Below are positions 50,344-63,905 of a DNA stretch of 64,000 bases, piece after piece; the first letter of the stretch is position 1, and each line of letters starts with the position of its first letter. The position numbers and the translations under genes are program-made. The notes below the pieces were generated by a model, which was not told the DNA's origin, did no database searches, and saw nothing but the letters and a program-made list of their open reading frames with translations. Source of the stretch: Amaranthus tricolor. Its lineage: Eukaryota; Streptophyta; Magnoliopsida; Caryophyllales; Amaranthaceae. The stretch covers positions 13,203,434 to 13,267,433 of the forward strand of contig NC_080052.1 in NCBI RefSeq assembly GCF_026212465.1. The letters run 5' to 3'.

Positions 50344-51036
50344 CTAATTCAAATGTATTTCTTCCGTGTGACCTACACGCAAATAACCATCATCTACATC
50401 ATCCACGTCATCTTTATCCACTGATTTTAGATTTATAAAGGGAGGGGAGTCTTCAAAAGATTCATATTCTTCCTCATCCTCAACATCACCTATACCAAGG
50501 ATAAATCTTTTTCCCGGTACAACAATAGACTATTTTTTAACAGACGGGTCAACAATGTAGAATATTTGCTTGGCTTTTGTGTCTAGTATGAATGGCTCCT
50601 CACTATCACGCAAACAAGCTAAGTCTACAATAGTGAATCCACAAGGGTCGACATTTTTTATGCATCGTCGATTATTATTTACCCACTTACATTTGAAAAG
50701 ACCAATATTGAAAGTAGAGTAGTCAAGCTCCCATATTTCATATACCCGCTCGTAGTATACTAATTTAGAATCAACCGGCGCTTGATCCTTGGCACTCGCG
50801 TAAAATGTATATGACGCCAAAATAGAAACCCCACTATTTTGTAGATAAGATGACTTCTTGTCTTGACCCTCAGTCCAAAATGTGAAGCCATTGCCATCAT
50901 AACCCTCAAATTTGTTGATATTATAACAAGGAGAGAAATCTAACCACTTAACAATTTCGGATACACCCTTGTGTTCTTGTTATGAAACTAATTAATAAAC
51001 TTCTTGTTGTGCAACTGCATCAATGCCCTATCCCCT
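50344..51036 (-). pseudogene. tnp2 C-terminal (DUF4216) fragment, variant A (unit 2)
   Basis: Copy of 41544-42236 displaced 8800 bp. Confidence 0.88.
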
Positions 51037-51089
51037 TCAACACAATAATATATACCAAATAATGTTGTGTGCCAAGTTTCGTGCAAATA

Positions 51090-51729
51090 TGATACAAATG
51101 TGGTTGTATCAAATGAAGATACCAAAGGTGCCCACACAAGGCTGCATAGGCTGGAGACAAACCTCACAGAACAGGTCATGGCTTCAGAACGGCACAACAG
51201 CAAAATAGCGACCAGACCACATTGCACGACACGTGGAGACCAAACCTATGCATCCAGGATTTAGGTTAGAGTGGAAATGGAATCTTGGTACTTGGATCTA
51301 GCTATCAAGGTCCTAAAACCATTCTAAAAATCCCCGTGGACTACTAGAAGCTGAGCTGAAGGAGGGCTGCTCGACAGTTTTCTAGATCAGAATTGTCCAA
51401 GTGTTTTTTTGTTTTATGTTTCTGTTTTAGGTGCCAATGTAATAGCACGTGCGTTTTAATAAGGCGTGTGCTAAAATAGACGTGATATTAGTTGAGAGCT
51501 CTATATAAGTAGAGCGTCACTTGTGTAATAAACCTAGAACAACTTATGTTTCAGATTTAATAGAAGTAACATAGAGGTATTTCAGAACATTAATCCTTGG
51601 TTCTGTTTGTAGTTGTTTCGTCTTCTTTTCATGATCATTTGTAGTTTTTTTCTCTGTCATTAATCAAAGCTTCCTTACATCATTAAATCTTGCATAACTA
51701 AGTCCTTAATCAGCCCCGGTTTCGCATCA
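51090..51729 (+). mobile_element. LTR-like insertion, unit 2b
   Basis: Copy of 42290-42929 displaced 8800 bp. Confidence 0.78.
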
Positions 51730-52481
51730 AAATCAAACTAAGTTTGAGCAACTTTATGCGCAAAAGTGCAAAAAATGGTTAAAAACCCTTAAAATCGCAA
51801 CTTAACACGTAAATTCTAGCATATGACAATGATTTTCAATTCTAACCACTTCAACACAATAATATATAAAAAATAGTGTTGTTTGCCATGTTTCGTGCAA
51901 AACAAACCAAGTTTGAGCTACTTTATGCGTAAAAGTGCCAAAAAAGCTTTAAAACACTTAAAAACGCATAAAATTGAAACTTAACACGTAATTTCTAGCA
52001 TAGGACTATGATTTTCAATTGTAACCACTTCAACACAATAATATATACCAAATAGTGTTGTGTGCCAAGTTTCGTGCAAAACAAACCAAGTTTTAGCTAC
52101 TTTATGTGCAAAAGTGCCAAAAACGCTTAAAAACGCATAAAATCGCAACTTAACACGTATATTCTAGCATATGACTGATTTTCAATCCTAACCACTTCAA
52201 TGCAATAAAATATACCAAATAGTGTTGTGTGCCAAGTTTCGTGCAAAACAAACCAAGTTTGAGCTACTTTATGCGCAAAAGTGCCAAAAACGCTTAAAAA
52301 CGCATAAAATCGCAACTTAACACGTAATTTCTAGCATATGACTATGGTTTTTAATTCTAACCAGTTCAACGCAATAATATATACCAAATACTGTTGTGTG
52401 CCATGTTTTGTGCAAAATAAACTAAGTTTTAGCTACTTTATGCGCAAAAGTGCCAAAAAAGCTTTAAATCGCATAAAATCG

Positions 52482-52819
52482 AATTTGTGTAATACGGAAA
52501 TCTTGCGGATACATAGGCCCACTTGTTTTCCTTATTCCCGACGCCATTTTCCGCAGGGTTGACCTAATGCATTGTATTCCAAATGCATGGGTTCTGTGAC
52601 TTTGAGGTTTTTCGTAGGTCCTCCCCCTTTTCTTTTCTTACTAGTAGTGGGAGCATCCATTGGTGGGGTGTCTTCACTCTCAAAATCATTGTCAATTTGT
52701 GGAGCGTCTTCAGCCATACGCTCGTATCTCACAATTTGGTCCTGTTCACTGTCGTAACTACGATGTTCATTATCCGAGGTCTCAATCTCGGGGATAATTT
52801 CGTCTCTAAATAGATGCAT
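52482..52819 (-). pseudogene. tnpA exon-1 fragment, variant B (unit 2)
   Basis: Copy of 43682-44019 displaced 8800 bp. Confidence 0.88.
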
Positions 52820-53046
52820 TATATATCAGTACCTGAAAGAGTATGAATAAAAATATATTAGAACATAAGCTAAGTAATATTAAGAATATGACTATGATTT
52901 AGAATTCTAATACCTACAACACAATAATATATAACAAATAGTGTTGTGTGCAAAGTTTCATGCAAAACAAACCAAGTTTTAGCTACTTTATGTGCGAAAG
53001 TGCCAAAAAAACTTTAAAAGTTTAAAATTCATACCTTGTGAATCAT

Positions 53047-53752
53047 TTAATTCAAATGTATTCCTTCCGTGTGATCTACACGCATATAACCAACATCTAC
53101 ATCATCTATATCATCTTTATCCACTGATTTTGGATTAATAAAGGGAGGGGAGTCTTCAAAAGCTTCATATTGTTCCTCATGCTCAACATCACCTATACCA
53201 AGGATGAATCTTTTTCCCGGTACAACAATAGACCATTTTTTTATTAGACGAGTCTACAATGTAGAATACTTGCTTGGCTTGTATGGCTAGTATGAATGGC
53301 TCCTCACTATCACGCAAACGAGCTAAGTCTACAAGAGTGAATCCACAAGGGTCGTCATTTTTTATGCATCATCGATTATTATCTACCCACTTACATTTGG
53401 AAAGACCAATATTGAAAGTAGAGTAGTCAAGCTCCCATATTTCATGTACCCGCCCGTAGTATACTAATTTAGCATCAACCGGCGCTTGATCCCTGGCACT
53501 CACGTAAAATGTTGATGACGCCAAAATAGAAACCCCACTATTCTGTAGATAAGATGACTTCTTGTCCTGACCCTTAGTCCGAAATGTGAAGCCATTGACA
53601 TCGTAACCCTCATATTTGTTGACATCATCACGCGAACCGAAAGCTAACCACTTAAAAATTTCAGTTACACCTTTGAGTTCTTCGCATATTATTCGTTTAT
53701 GAAACCAATTAATAAACGTCTTGTTATGCAACTGCATCAATGCCCTACCCCT
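53047..53752 (-). pseudogene. tnp2 C-terminal (DUF4216) fragment, variant B (unit 2)
   Basis: Copy of 44247-44952 displaced 8800 bp. It retains HEIWELDYSTF; a stop follows KWVDNNR. Confidence 0.88.
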
Positions 53753-53805
53753 TCAACACAATAATATATAGCAAATAATGCTGTGTGCCACGTTTTGTGC
53801 AAATC

Positions 53806-54445
53806 TGATACAAATGTGGTTGTATCAAATGAAGATACCAAAGGAGCCCACACAAGGCCGCATAGGCTGCATACAGATCTCACAGAACATGTCATGGGTT
53901 CAGAACAGCACAGCAGCAAACTAGGGATCAGAGCACGTTACACGACACGTGGAGACCAAACCTATGCATCCAGGACCAAGGCTAAAGTAGAAATGGAATC
54001 TTGGTACTTGGATCTAGCTATCAAGGTCTTAAAACCACTTTAACAATCCCCGTGGACTCCTAGAGGCTGAGCTGAAGGAGGGCTGCTCGACAGTTTGCTA
54101 GATTAGAATTGTCCAAGTGTTTTTTTCTTTTATGTTTCTGTTTTAAGTGCCCATGTAATAGCACGTACGTTTTAATTAGGCGTGTGCTAATATAGCCGTT
54201 ATGTTAGTTGAGAGCTCTATATAAGGAGAGCCTCACTTGTGTAATAAACGTTGAACAACTTATGTTTCAGATTAAATCGAAGTAATATAGAGTAATTTCA
54301 GAACATTAACCCTTGGTTCTGTTTGAGGTTGTTTCGTGTTCTTTTCATGATCATTTGTAGTTTTTGTCTCTGTCATTAATCAAAGCTTCCACACATCATT
54401 AAACCTTGCATAACCAAGGCCTTATTCAGCCTTGGTTTCGCATCA
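53806..54445 (+). mobile_element. LTR-like insertion, unit 2c
   Basis: Copy of 45006-45645 displaced 8800 bp, with AAATC flanks. Confidence 0.78.
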
Positions 54446-55641
54446 AAATCAAACTACGTTTGAGCTACTTTATGCGCAAAAGTGCCAAAAACGCTTAAAA
54501 ACGCATAAAATCGCAAGTTAACACGTAAATTCTAGCATAGGACTATGATTTTCAATTCTAACCACTTCAACACAATGATATATACCAAATAATTTTGTGT
54601 GCCAAGTTTCGTGCAAAACAAACCAAGTTTGAGCTACTTTATGCGCAAAAGTGCCAAAAACAGTTAAAAACGCATAAAATCACAACTTAACACGTAATTT
54701 CTAGCATATGACTATGATTTTCAATTTTAACCACTTCAATGCAATAATATATACTAAATAGTGTTGTGTGCCAAGTTTCGTGCAAAACAAACCAAGTTTG
54801 AGCTACTTTATGCGCAAAAGTGCCAAATAAGGTTTAAAACACTTAAAAACGCATAAAATTGAAACTTAACACGTAATTTCTTGCATAGGACTATGATTTT
54901 CAATTGTAACCACTTCAACACAATAATATATACCAAATAGTGTTGTGTGCCAAGTTTCGTGCAAAACAAACCAAGTTTTAGCTACTTTATGCGCAAAAGT
55001 GCCAAAAACGCTTAAAAACGCATAAAATCGTAACTTAATACGTAATTTGTAGCATACAACTATGATTTTCAATTCAAACTAGTTCAACAAAATAATATAT
55101 ACCAAATAGTGTTGTGTGCCAAGTTTCGTGCAAAACAAACTAATTTTGAGTTACTTTAATCGCAAAAGTGCCAAAATGCTTAAAAACGCATAACATCGCA
55201 ACTTAACACGTAATTTCTAGCATATGAATATGATTTTATATTCTAAGCACTTCAACACAATAATATATACAAAATAGTGTTGTGTGCCATTTTTCGTGCA
55301 AAACAAACTACGTTTGAGCTACTTTATACGCAAAAGTGCCAAAAACGCTAAAAAACACATAAAATCGCAACTTAACACATAACTTCTAGCATATGACTAT
55401 TATTTTCAATGCTACCCACTTCAACACAATAATATATACCAAATAGTGTTGTGTGCCAAGTTTCGTGCAAAACAAACCAAGTTTGAGCTACTTTATGCGC
55501 AAAAGTGCCAAAAATACTTAAAAACCCTTAAAATCGCAATTAACACGTAATTTCTAGCATACGACAATTATTTCAATTCTAACCACTTCAACAACAATAA
55601 TATATACCAAATAATTTTGGGTGCAAAGTTTCGTGAAAATC

Positions 55642-56231
55642 TGATACAAATGTGGTTGTATCAAATGAAGACACCAAAGGAGCTCACACAAGGCTGCATA
55701 GGTTGCATACAGACCTCACAGAATAGGTCATGGCTTCAGAGTCCAAACCTATGCATCCAGGATCTAGGCTAAAGTGTAAATGGAATCTTGGTACTTAGAT
55801 CTAGCTATCAAGGTCCTAAAACCATTCTAACAATCCCCGTGGACTCCTAGAAGCTGAGATGAAGGAGGGCTGCTTGACAGTTTGATAGATCAGAATTGTC
55901 GAAGTGTTTCTTTGTTTTATGTTTCTGTTTTAAATGCCCATGTAGTAGACGTGCGTTTTAATTAGGCGTGTGCTAATATAGCCATTATGTTAGTTGAGAG
56001 CTCTATATAAGGAGAGCTTCACTTGTGTAATAAATGTTAAACAACTTATGTTTCAGGTTTAATAGAAGTAATATAGTGGTATTTCAGAACATTAATCCTT
56101 GGTTTTGTTTGTGATTCTTTCGTGTTCCTTTCATGATCATTTGTAGTTTTCGTCTGTGTCATTAATTAAAGCTTCCGCACATCATTAATCCTTGCACAAC
56201 CAAGGCCTGAATCAGCCACAGTTTCACATCA
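55642..56231 (+). mobile_element. LTR-like insertion, unit 3a
   Basis: Copy of 48434-49024 displaced about 7208 bp. Confidence 0.78.
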
Positions 56232-56983
56232 AAATCAAACCAAGTTTGAGCTACTTTATGCGCAAAAGAGCAAAAACGGTTAAAAACCCTTAAAATCACA
56301 ACTTAACACGTAATTTCTAGCATATGACAATGATTCTCAAATCTAAGCACTTCAACACAATAATATATACTAAATAGTGTTGTTTGCCAAGTTTCGTGCA
56401 AAACAAACCAAGGTTGAGCTACTTTATGCGCAAAAGTGCCAAAAATGCATAATAACGCTTAAAACGCATAAAATCGCAACTTAACACGTAATTTCTAGCA
56501 TAGGAGTATGATTTTAAATTCTAACCACTTTAACACAATAATATATACCAAATAGTGTTGTGTGCCAAGTTTTGTGCAAAACAAACCAAGTTTGAGCTAC
56601 TTTATTCGCAAAAGTGCGAAAAACGCTTAAAAACGCATAAAATCACAACTTAACACGTAATTTCTATCATATGACTGTGATTTTCAATTTTAAACACTTG
56701 AACGCAATAATATATACCAAATAGTGTTGTGTGCCAAGTTTCGTGCAAACCAAACCAAGTTTGAGCTACTTTATGCGCAAAAGTGCCAGAATCGATTAAT
56801 AACGCATTAAATCGCAACTTAACACGTAATTTCTAGCATATGACTATGGTTTTCAATTATAACCACTTTAACGCAATAATATATACCAAATAGTGTTGTA
56901 TGCCAAATTTCGTGCAAAACAAACCAAATATTAGCGACTTTATGCGCAAAAGTGCCAAAAAAGTTTTAAAACGCATAAAATCG

Positions 56984-57321
56984 AATTTGTGTAATATGGA
57001 AATCTTGCGGATACGTAGGTCCACTTTTTTTCCATATTGCCTACGCCATTTTCTGCAGGGTTGACCCAATGCATTGTATTCCGAATGCATGGGTTCTGTG
57101 ACTTTGAGGTTTTTCGTAGAACTTCCCCCTTTTCTTTTCTTTCTAGTAGTGGCAGCATCCATTGTTGGGGCGTCTTCAGTCTTAAAATCATTGTCAATTG
57201 GTGGAGCGTCTTCAGCTATACGCTCGTATCTCACTATTTGGTCCTCTTTACTGTCGTAACTACGATGCTCATTATCCGAGGTCTCAATCTCAGAGATAAT
57301 TTCGTCTCTGTATAGATACAT
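56984..57321 (-). pseudogene. tnpA exon-1 fragment, variant A (unit 3)
   Basis: Copy of 49778-50115 displaced 7206 bp. Confidence 0.88.
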
Positions 57322-57549
57322 TGTATATCAGTATCTGAAAGAGTATGAATAGAAATATATTAGAACATAAGCTAAGTAATATTAAGAATATGACTATGAT
57401 TTACAATTCTAATACGTTCAACACAATAATATATAACAAATAGTGTTGTGTGCAAAGTTTCATGCAAAACAAACCAAGTTTGAGCTACTTTATGCGCGAA
57501 AGTGCCAAAAAAACTTTAAAAAGTTTAAAATTCATACCTTGTGAATCAC

Positions 57550-58242
57550 CTAATTCAAATGTATTTCTTCCGTGTGACCTACACGCAAATAACCATCATC
57601 TACATCATCCACGTCATCTTTATCCACTGATTTTAGATTTATAAAGGGAGGGGAGTCTTCAAAAGATTCATATTCTTCCTCATCCTCAACATCACCTATA
57701 CCAAGGATAAATCTTTTTCCCGGTACAACAATAGACTATTTTTTAACAGACGGGTCAACAATGTAGAATATTTGCTTGGCTTTTGTGTCTAGTATGAATG
57801 GCTCCTCACTATCACGCAAACAAGCTAAGTCTACAATAGTGAATCCACAAGGGTCGACATTTTTTATGCATCGTCGATTATTATTTACCCACTTACATTT
57901 GAAAAGACCAATATTGAAAGTAGAGTAGTCAAGCTCCCATATTTCATATACCCGCTCGTAGTATACTAATTTAGAATCAACCGGCGCTTGATCCTTGGCA
58001 CTCGCGTAAAATGTATATGACGCCAAAATAGAAACCCCACTATTTTGTAGATAAGATGACTTCTTCTCTTGACCCTCAGTCCAAAATGTGAAGCCATTGC
58101 CATCATAACCCTCAAATTTGTTGATATTATAACAAGGAGAGAAATCTAACCACTTAACAATTTCGGATACACCCTTGTGTTCTTGTTATGAAACTAATTA
58201 ATAAACTTCTTGTTGTGCAACTGCATCAATGCCCTATCCCCT
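57550..58242 (-). pseudogene. tnp2 C-terminal (DUF4216) fragment, variant A (unit 3)
   Basis: Copy of 50344-51036 displaced 7206 bp. Confidence 0.88.
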
Positions 58243-58295
58243 TCAACACAATAATATATACCAAATAATGTTGTGTGCCAAGTTTCGTGCAAATA

Positions 58296-58935
58296 TGATA
58301 CAAATGTGGTTGTATCAAATGAAGATACCAAAGGTGCCCACACAAGGCTGCATAGGCTGGAGACAAACCTCACAGAACAGGTCATGGCTTCAGAACGGCA
58401 CAACAGCAAAATAGCGACCAGACCACATTGCACGACACGTGGAGACCAAACCTATGCATCCAGGATTTAGGTTAGAGTGGAAATGGAATCTTGGTACTTG
58501 GATCTAGCTATCAAGGTCCTAAAACCATTCTAAAAATCCCCGTGGACTACTAGAAGCTGAGCTGAAGGAGGGCTGCTCGACAGTTTTCTAGATCAGAATT
58601 GTCCAAGTGTTTTTTTGTTTTATGTTTCTGTTTTAGGTGCCAATGTAATAGCACGTGCGTTTTAATAAGGCGTGTGCTAAAATAGACGTGATATTAGTTG
58701 AGAGCTCTATATAAGTAGAGCGTCACTTGTGTAATAAACCTAGAACAACTTATGTTTCGGATTTAATAGAAGTAACATAGAGGTATTTCAGAACATTAAT
58801 CCTTGGTTCTGTTTGTAGTTGTTTCGTCTTCTTTTCATGATCATTTGTAGTTTTTTTCTGTGTCATTAATCAAAGCTTCCTTACATCATTAAATCTTGCA
58901 TAACTAAGTCCTTAATCAGCCCCGGTTTCGCATCA
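58296..58935 (+). mobile_element. LTR-like insertion, unit 3b
   Basis: Copy of 51090-51729 displaced 7206 bp. Confidence 0.78.
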
Positions 58936-59687
58936 AAATCAAACTAAGTTTGAGCAACTTTATGCGCAAAAGTGCAAAAAATGGTTAAAAACCCTTAAAA
59001 TCGCAACTTAACACGTAAATTCTAGCATATGACAATGATTTTCAATTCTAACCACTTCAACACAATAATATATAAAAAATAGTGTTGTTTGCCATGTTTC
59101 GTGCAAAACAAACCAAGTTTGAGCTACTTTATGCGCAAAAGTGCCAAAAAAGCTTTAAAACACTTAAAAACGCATAAAATTGAAACTTAACACGTAATTT
59201 CTAGCATAGGACTATGATTTTCAATTGTAACCACTTCAACACAATAATATATACCAAATAGTGTTGTGTGCCAAGTTTCGTGCAAAACAAACCAAGTTTT
59301 AGCTACTTTATGCGCAAAAGTGCCAAAAACGCTTAAAAACGCATAAAATCGCAACTTAACACGTATATTCTAGCATATGACTGATTTTCAATCCTAACCA
59401 CTTCAATGCAATAAAATATACCAAATAGTGTTGTGTGCCAAGTTTCGTGCAAAACAAACCAAGTTTGAGCTACTTTATGCGCAAAAGTGCCAAAAACGCT
59501 TAAAAACGCATAAAATCGCAACTTAACACGTAATTTCTAGCATATGACTATGGTTTTTATTTCTAACTAGTTCAACGCAATAATATATACCAAATACTGT
59601 TGTGTGCCAAGTTTTGTGCAAAACAAACTAAGTTTTAGCTACTTTATGCGCAAAAGTGCCAAAAAAGCTTTAAATCGCATAAAATCG

Positions 59688-60025
59688 AATTTGTGTAATA
59701 CGGAAATCTTGCGGATACATAGGCCCACTTGTTTTCCTTATTCCCGACGCCATTTTCCGCAGGGTTGACCTAATGCATTGTATTCCAAATGCATGGGTTC
59801 TGTGACTTTGAGGTTTTTCGTAGGTCCTCCCCCTTTTCTTTTCTTACTAGTAGTGGGAGCATCCATTGGTGGGATGTCTTCACTCTCAAAATCATTGTCA
59901 ATTTGTGGAGCGTCTTCAACCATACGCTCGTATCTCACAATTTGGTCCTGTTCACTGTCGTAACTACGATGCTCATTATCCGAGGTCTCAATCTCGGGGA
60001 TAATTTCGTCTCTAAATAGATGCAT
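59688..60025 (-). pseudogene. tnpA exon-1 fragment, variant B (unit 3)
   Basis: Copy of 52482-52819 displaced 7206 bp. Confidence 0.88.
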
Positions 60026-60252
60026 TGTATATCAGTACCTGAAAGAGTATGAATAAAAATATATTAGAACATAAGCTAAGTAATATTAAGAATATGACTA
60101 TGATTTAGAATTCTAATACCTACAACACAATAATATATAACAAATTGTGTTGTGTGCAAAGTTTCATGCAAAACAAACCAAGTTTTAGCTACTTTATGTG
60201 CGAAAGTGCCAAAAAAACTTTAAAAGTTTAAAATTCATACCTTGTGAATCAT

Positions 60253-60958
60253 TTAATTCAAATGTATTCCTTCCGTGTGATCTACACGCATATAACCAAC
60301 ATCTACATCATCTATATCATCTTTATCCACTGATTTTGGATTAATAAAGGGAGGGGAGTCTTCAAAAGCTTCATATTGTTCCTCATGCTCAACATCTTCT
60401 ATACCAAGGATGAATCTTTTTCCCGGTACAACAATAGACCATTTTTTTATTAGACGAGTCTACAATGTAGAATACTTGCTTGGCTTGTATGGCTAGTATG
60501 AATGGCTCCTCACTATCACGCAAACGAGCTAAGTCTACAAGAGTGAATCCACAAGGGTCGTCATTTTTTATGCATCATCGATTATTATCTACCCACTTAC
60601 ATTTGGAAAGACCAATATTGAAAGTAGAGTAGTCAAGCTCCCATATTTCATGTACCCGCCCGTAGTATACTAATTTAGCATCAACCGGCGCTTGATCCCT
60701 GGCACTCACGTAAAATGTTGATGACGCCAAAATAGAAACCCCACTATTCTGTAGATAAGATGACTTCTTGTCCTGACCCTTAGTCCGAAATGTGAAGCCA
60801 TTGACATCGTAACCCTCATATTTGTTGACATCATCACGCGGACCGAAAGCTAACCACTTAAAAATTTCAGTTACACCTTTGAGTTCTTCGCATATTATTC
60901 GTTTATGAAACCAATTAATAAACGTCTTGTTATGCAACTGCATCAATGCCCTACCCCT
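60253..60958 (-). pseudogene. tnp2 C-terminal (DUF4216) fragment, variant B (unit 3)
   Basis: Copy of 53047-53752 displaced 7206 bp. Confidence 0.88.
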
Positions 60959-61011
60959 TCAACACAATAATATATAACAAATAATGATGTGTGCCACGTT
61001 TTGTGCAAATC

Positions 61012-61651
61012 TGATACAAATGTGGTTGTATCAAATGAAGATACCAAAGGAGCCCACACAAGGCCGCATAGGCTGCATACAGATCTCACAGAACATGTCA
61101 TGGGTTCAGAACAGCACAGCAGCAAACTAGTGATCAGAGCACGTTACACGACACGTGGAGACCAAACCTATGCATCCAGGACCAAGGCTAAAGTAGAAAT
61201 GGAATCTTGGTACTTGGATCTAGCTATCAAGGTCTTAAAACCACTTTAACAATCCCCGTGGACTCCTAGAGGCTGAGCTGAAGGAGGGCTGCTCGACAGT
61301 TTGCTAGATTAGAATTGTCCAAGTGTTTTTTTGTTTTATGTTTCTGTTTTAAGTGCCCATGTAATAGCACGTACGTTTTAATTAGGCGTGTGCTTATATA
61401 GCCGTTATGTTAGTTGAGAGCTCTATATAAGGAGAGCCTCACTTGTGTAATAAACGTTGAACAACTTATGTTTCAGATTTAATCGAAGTAATATAGAGTA
61501 ATTTCAGAACATTAACCCTTGGTTCTGTTTGAGGTTGTTTCGTGTTCTTTTCATGATCATTTGTAGTTTTTGTCTCTGTCATTAATCAAAGCTTCCACAC
61601 ATCATTAAACCTTGCATAACCAAGGCCTTATTCAGCCTTGGTTTCGCATTA
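61012..61651 (+). mobile_element. LTR-like insertion, unit 3c
   Basis: Copy of 53806-54445 displaced 7206 bp. The terminal CATCA is CATTA here. Confidence 0.78.
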
Positions 61652-62405
61652 AAATCAAACTACGTTTGAGCTACTTTATGCGCAAAAGTGCCAAAAACGC
61701 TTAAAAACGCATAAAATCGCAACTTAACACGTAAATTCTAGCATAGGACTATGATTTTCAATTCTAACCACTTCAACACAATGATATATACCAAATAGTG
61801 TTGTGTGCCAAGTTTCGTGCAAAACAAACCAAGTTTGAGCTACTTTATGCGCAAAAGTGCCAAAAACGGTTAAAAACGCATAAAATCACAACTTAACACG
61901 TAATTTCTAGCATATGACTATGATTTTCAATTTTAACCACTTCAATGCAATAATATATACTAAATAGTGTTGTGTGCCAAGTTTCGTGCAAAACAAACCA
62001 AGTTTGAGCTACTTTAAGCGTAAAAGAGCTAAAAACGCTTAAAAACGCATAAAATCGCAACTTAACACGTAATTGCTAGCATATGACTATGATTTTCAAT
62101 TCTAACCACTTCAACGCAATAATATATACCAAATATTGTTGTCTACCAAGTTTCGTGCTAAACAAACCAAGTTTGAGCTACTTTATGCGCAAAAGTGCCC
62201 AAAACGCTTACAAACGCATAAAATCGGAATTTAACACGTAATTTCCAGCATATGACTATGGTTTTCAATTCTAACCACTTCAATGCAATAATATATACCA
62301 AATAGTGTTGTGTGCCAAGTTTCGTGCAAGACAAACCAAGTTTGAGCTACTTTATGCGCAAAAGTGCCAAAAAAGCTTTAAAACGCATAAAATCGAATTT
62401 GTGTA

Positions 62406-63891
62406 TGTTGGACCTCTTGAGATTTGATGATGACTACACTTTATTTAAGCAAATATGTTTGTAGAGATTGTGTGCAGGTCAATATCCGATCGTGATTTTG
62501 ATCGTTAATAGTACCTATGACTTGGTTCTTAGAAATGTACGCGTCAAAAGGATCCGAAAGATGTTAGCTGAAGTATATCGCTTGGGATGTAAAATGGAGA
62601 CAGGAGGTCTACTGTTCCTAAGTTTGATGTTCTAGCAAAACTTGAAATTAGAGACAGCGCACTATTCCTGAATTGGAGTGAGCCTACTTCCATTAAAAAT
62701 TCTGATTATTTTTAGTTATTATTTTTAGTTGATGTATTACTTAAAGTTAATTTGTTGCATTTATAAATTATTAATAGTTAATTGGCAAAGTATTTTCCAA
62801 AATGTTTTCTTTGTTTTTACTAAGCTTTATTTTAGGACATATACTTAGTAAATAAATTGAATTTACTAAATTTAGGAACAGCAGCCGTTTTTCTGTTGGA
62901 GTTTAGAATAATTATTTCCTAAAAATTAGTAAATAGGTAACCATCCGTATTCTTAGTAATTAGCAACCGTCCCTATTATTAGTAAGTTCAACCGTATCTA
63001 TTTTTAGCTTAAAGTTCCAGCAGATATAATTGGAAAAATGAACTGCAGCTAAATTTGTGACAAGGGAACTGCTGTTTAAAGGAACAAAAGCTATTATTAG
63101 TAAATGGGAACAATGGTTATTGTTAGAATAACCGTACACTTGAATTGGTCAAGTCTAAATGCCTATTTTCAGAGAATAACCGTTTGTTGACTTAGATTCT
63201 AGGACCCACGTTACTTTTTTTTTGTTTGGGCTAAGGGAATAATACTTGGGATATTCCAATTTTCTTAGCAATTTTATTTTTATAAATAGCTATCCAATTT
63301 CGGCTGTTCCTAAGTATCCAACGTATGAGCTTAGTTATTTCATACAATTATTTTTGGAATTTTTACAAGAAAATTTTGCTTTAAAAATTGCCAATTAATT
63401 TATAATATTTTCTTGTGCAACTTATTGATTTTATTTTTAGAGAATTTTAATCATTTTTGTAAGGGTTTTTGAGTGATATTTGTATTTAGACTTAGGTGAG
63501 TCTAAGGCGGAATTAGATAGCTTTTAGTGAAGCTAGTGTGGAGTTTAGCTTTTAGTGAAGCTAAGTTTGTTGCTTCGAGTAAAGCAATTTGAGAGAGAAG
63601 TTGGCCTATTTTATGCGCTTCGAGTGAAGCAAGGTGTTTAATGTAATTGTAACGAGTTCCCATAAACATATTGGAGAATTTAGAAATCCCATGGGGTCGT
63701 GGTTTTTCCTTCTAATTAGGCCTAGAAGGTTTCCACATAAAAATCGTGTTGTCTCTTTCATTATTTCGCTCTAAGTTTAAGCTTCATTTATTTTATTTAA
63801 TTCAGCAAAAACAGGGCAAAAATGCTTAAACTCGTAACAACAACAATTCACCCCCCTCTTGTTGTTGTTCCCGTCTCTGACTAAGTCTACA
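62406..63891 (+). repeat. 5' LTR of a plus-strand LTR retrotransposon
   Basis: 1486 bp, from TGTTGGACCTC to AAGTCTACA, followed two bases later by a primer-binding site. It interrupts the CACTA-2 array exactly after GAATTTGTGTA, so GTGTA (62401-62405) is the expected target duplication. No ORF lies within the LTR. It has an internal GCTTCGAGTGAAGC-type repeat near 63575-63635. A copia/sirevirus origin is plausible but not shown. Confidence 0.85.
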
Positions 63892-63893
63892 AC

Positions 63894-63905
63894 TGGTATC
63901 AGAGC
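63894..63905 (+). promoter_or_regulatory. Primer-binding site, initiator-Met tRNA type
   Basis: TGGTATCAGAGC two bases after the LTR end CA, the standard plant initiator-Met tRNA primer site. Confidence 0.92.
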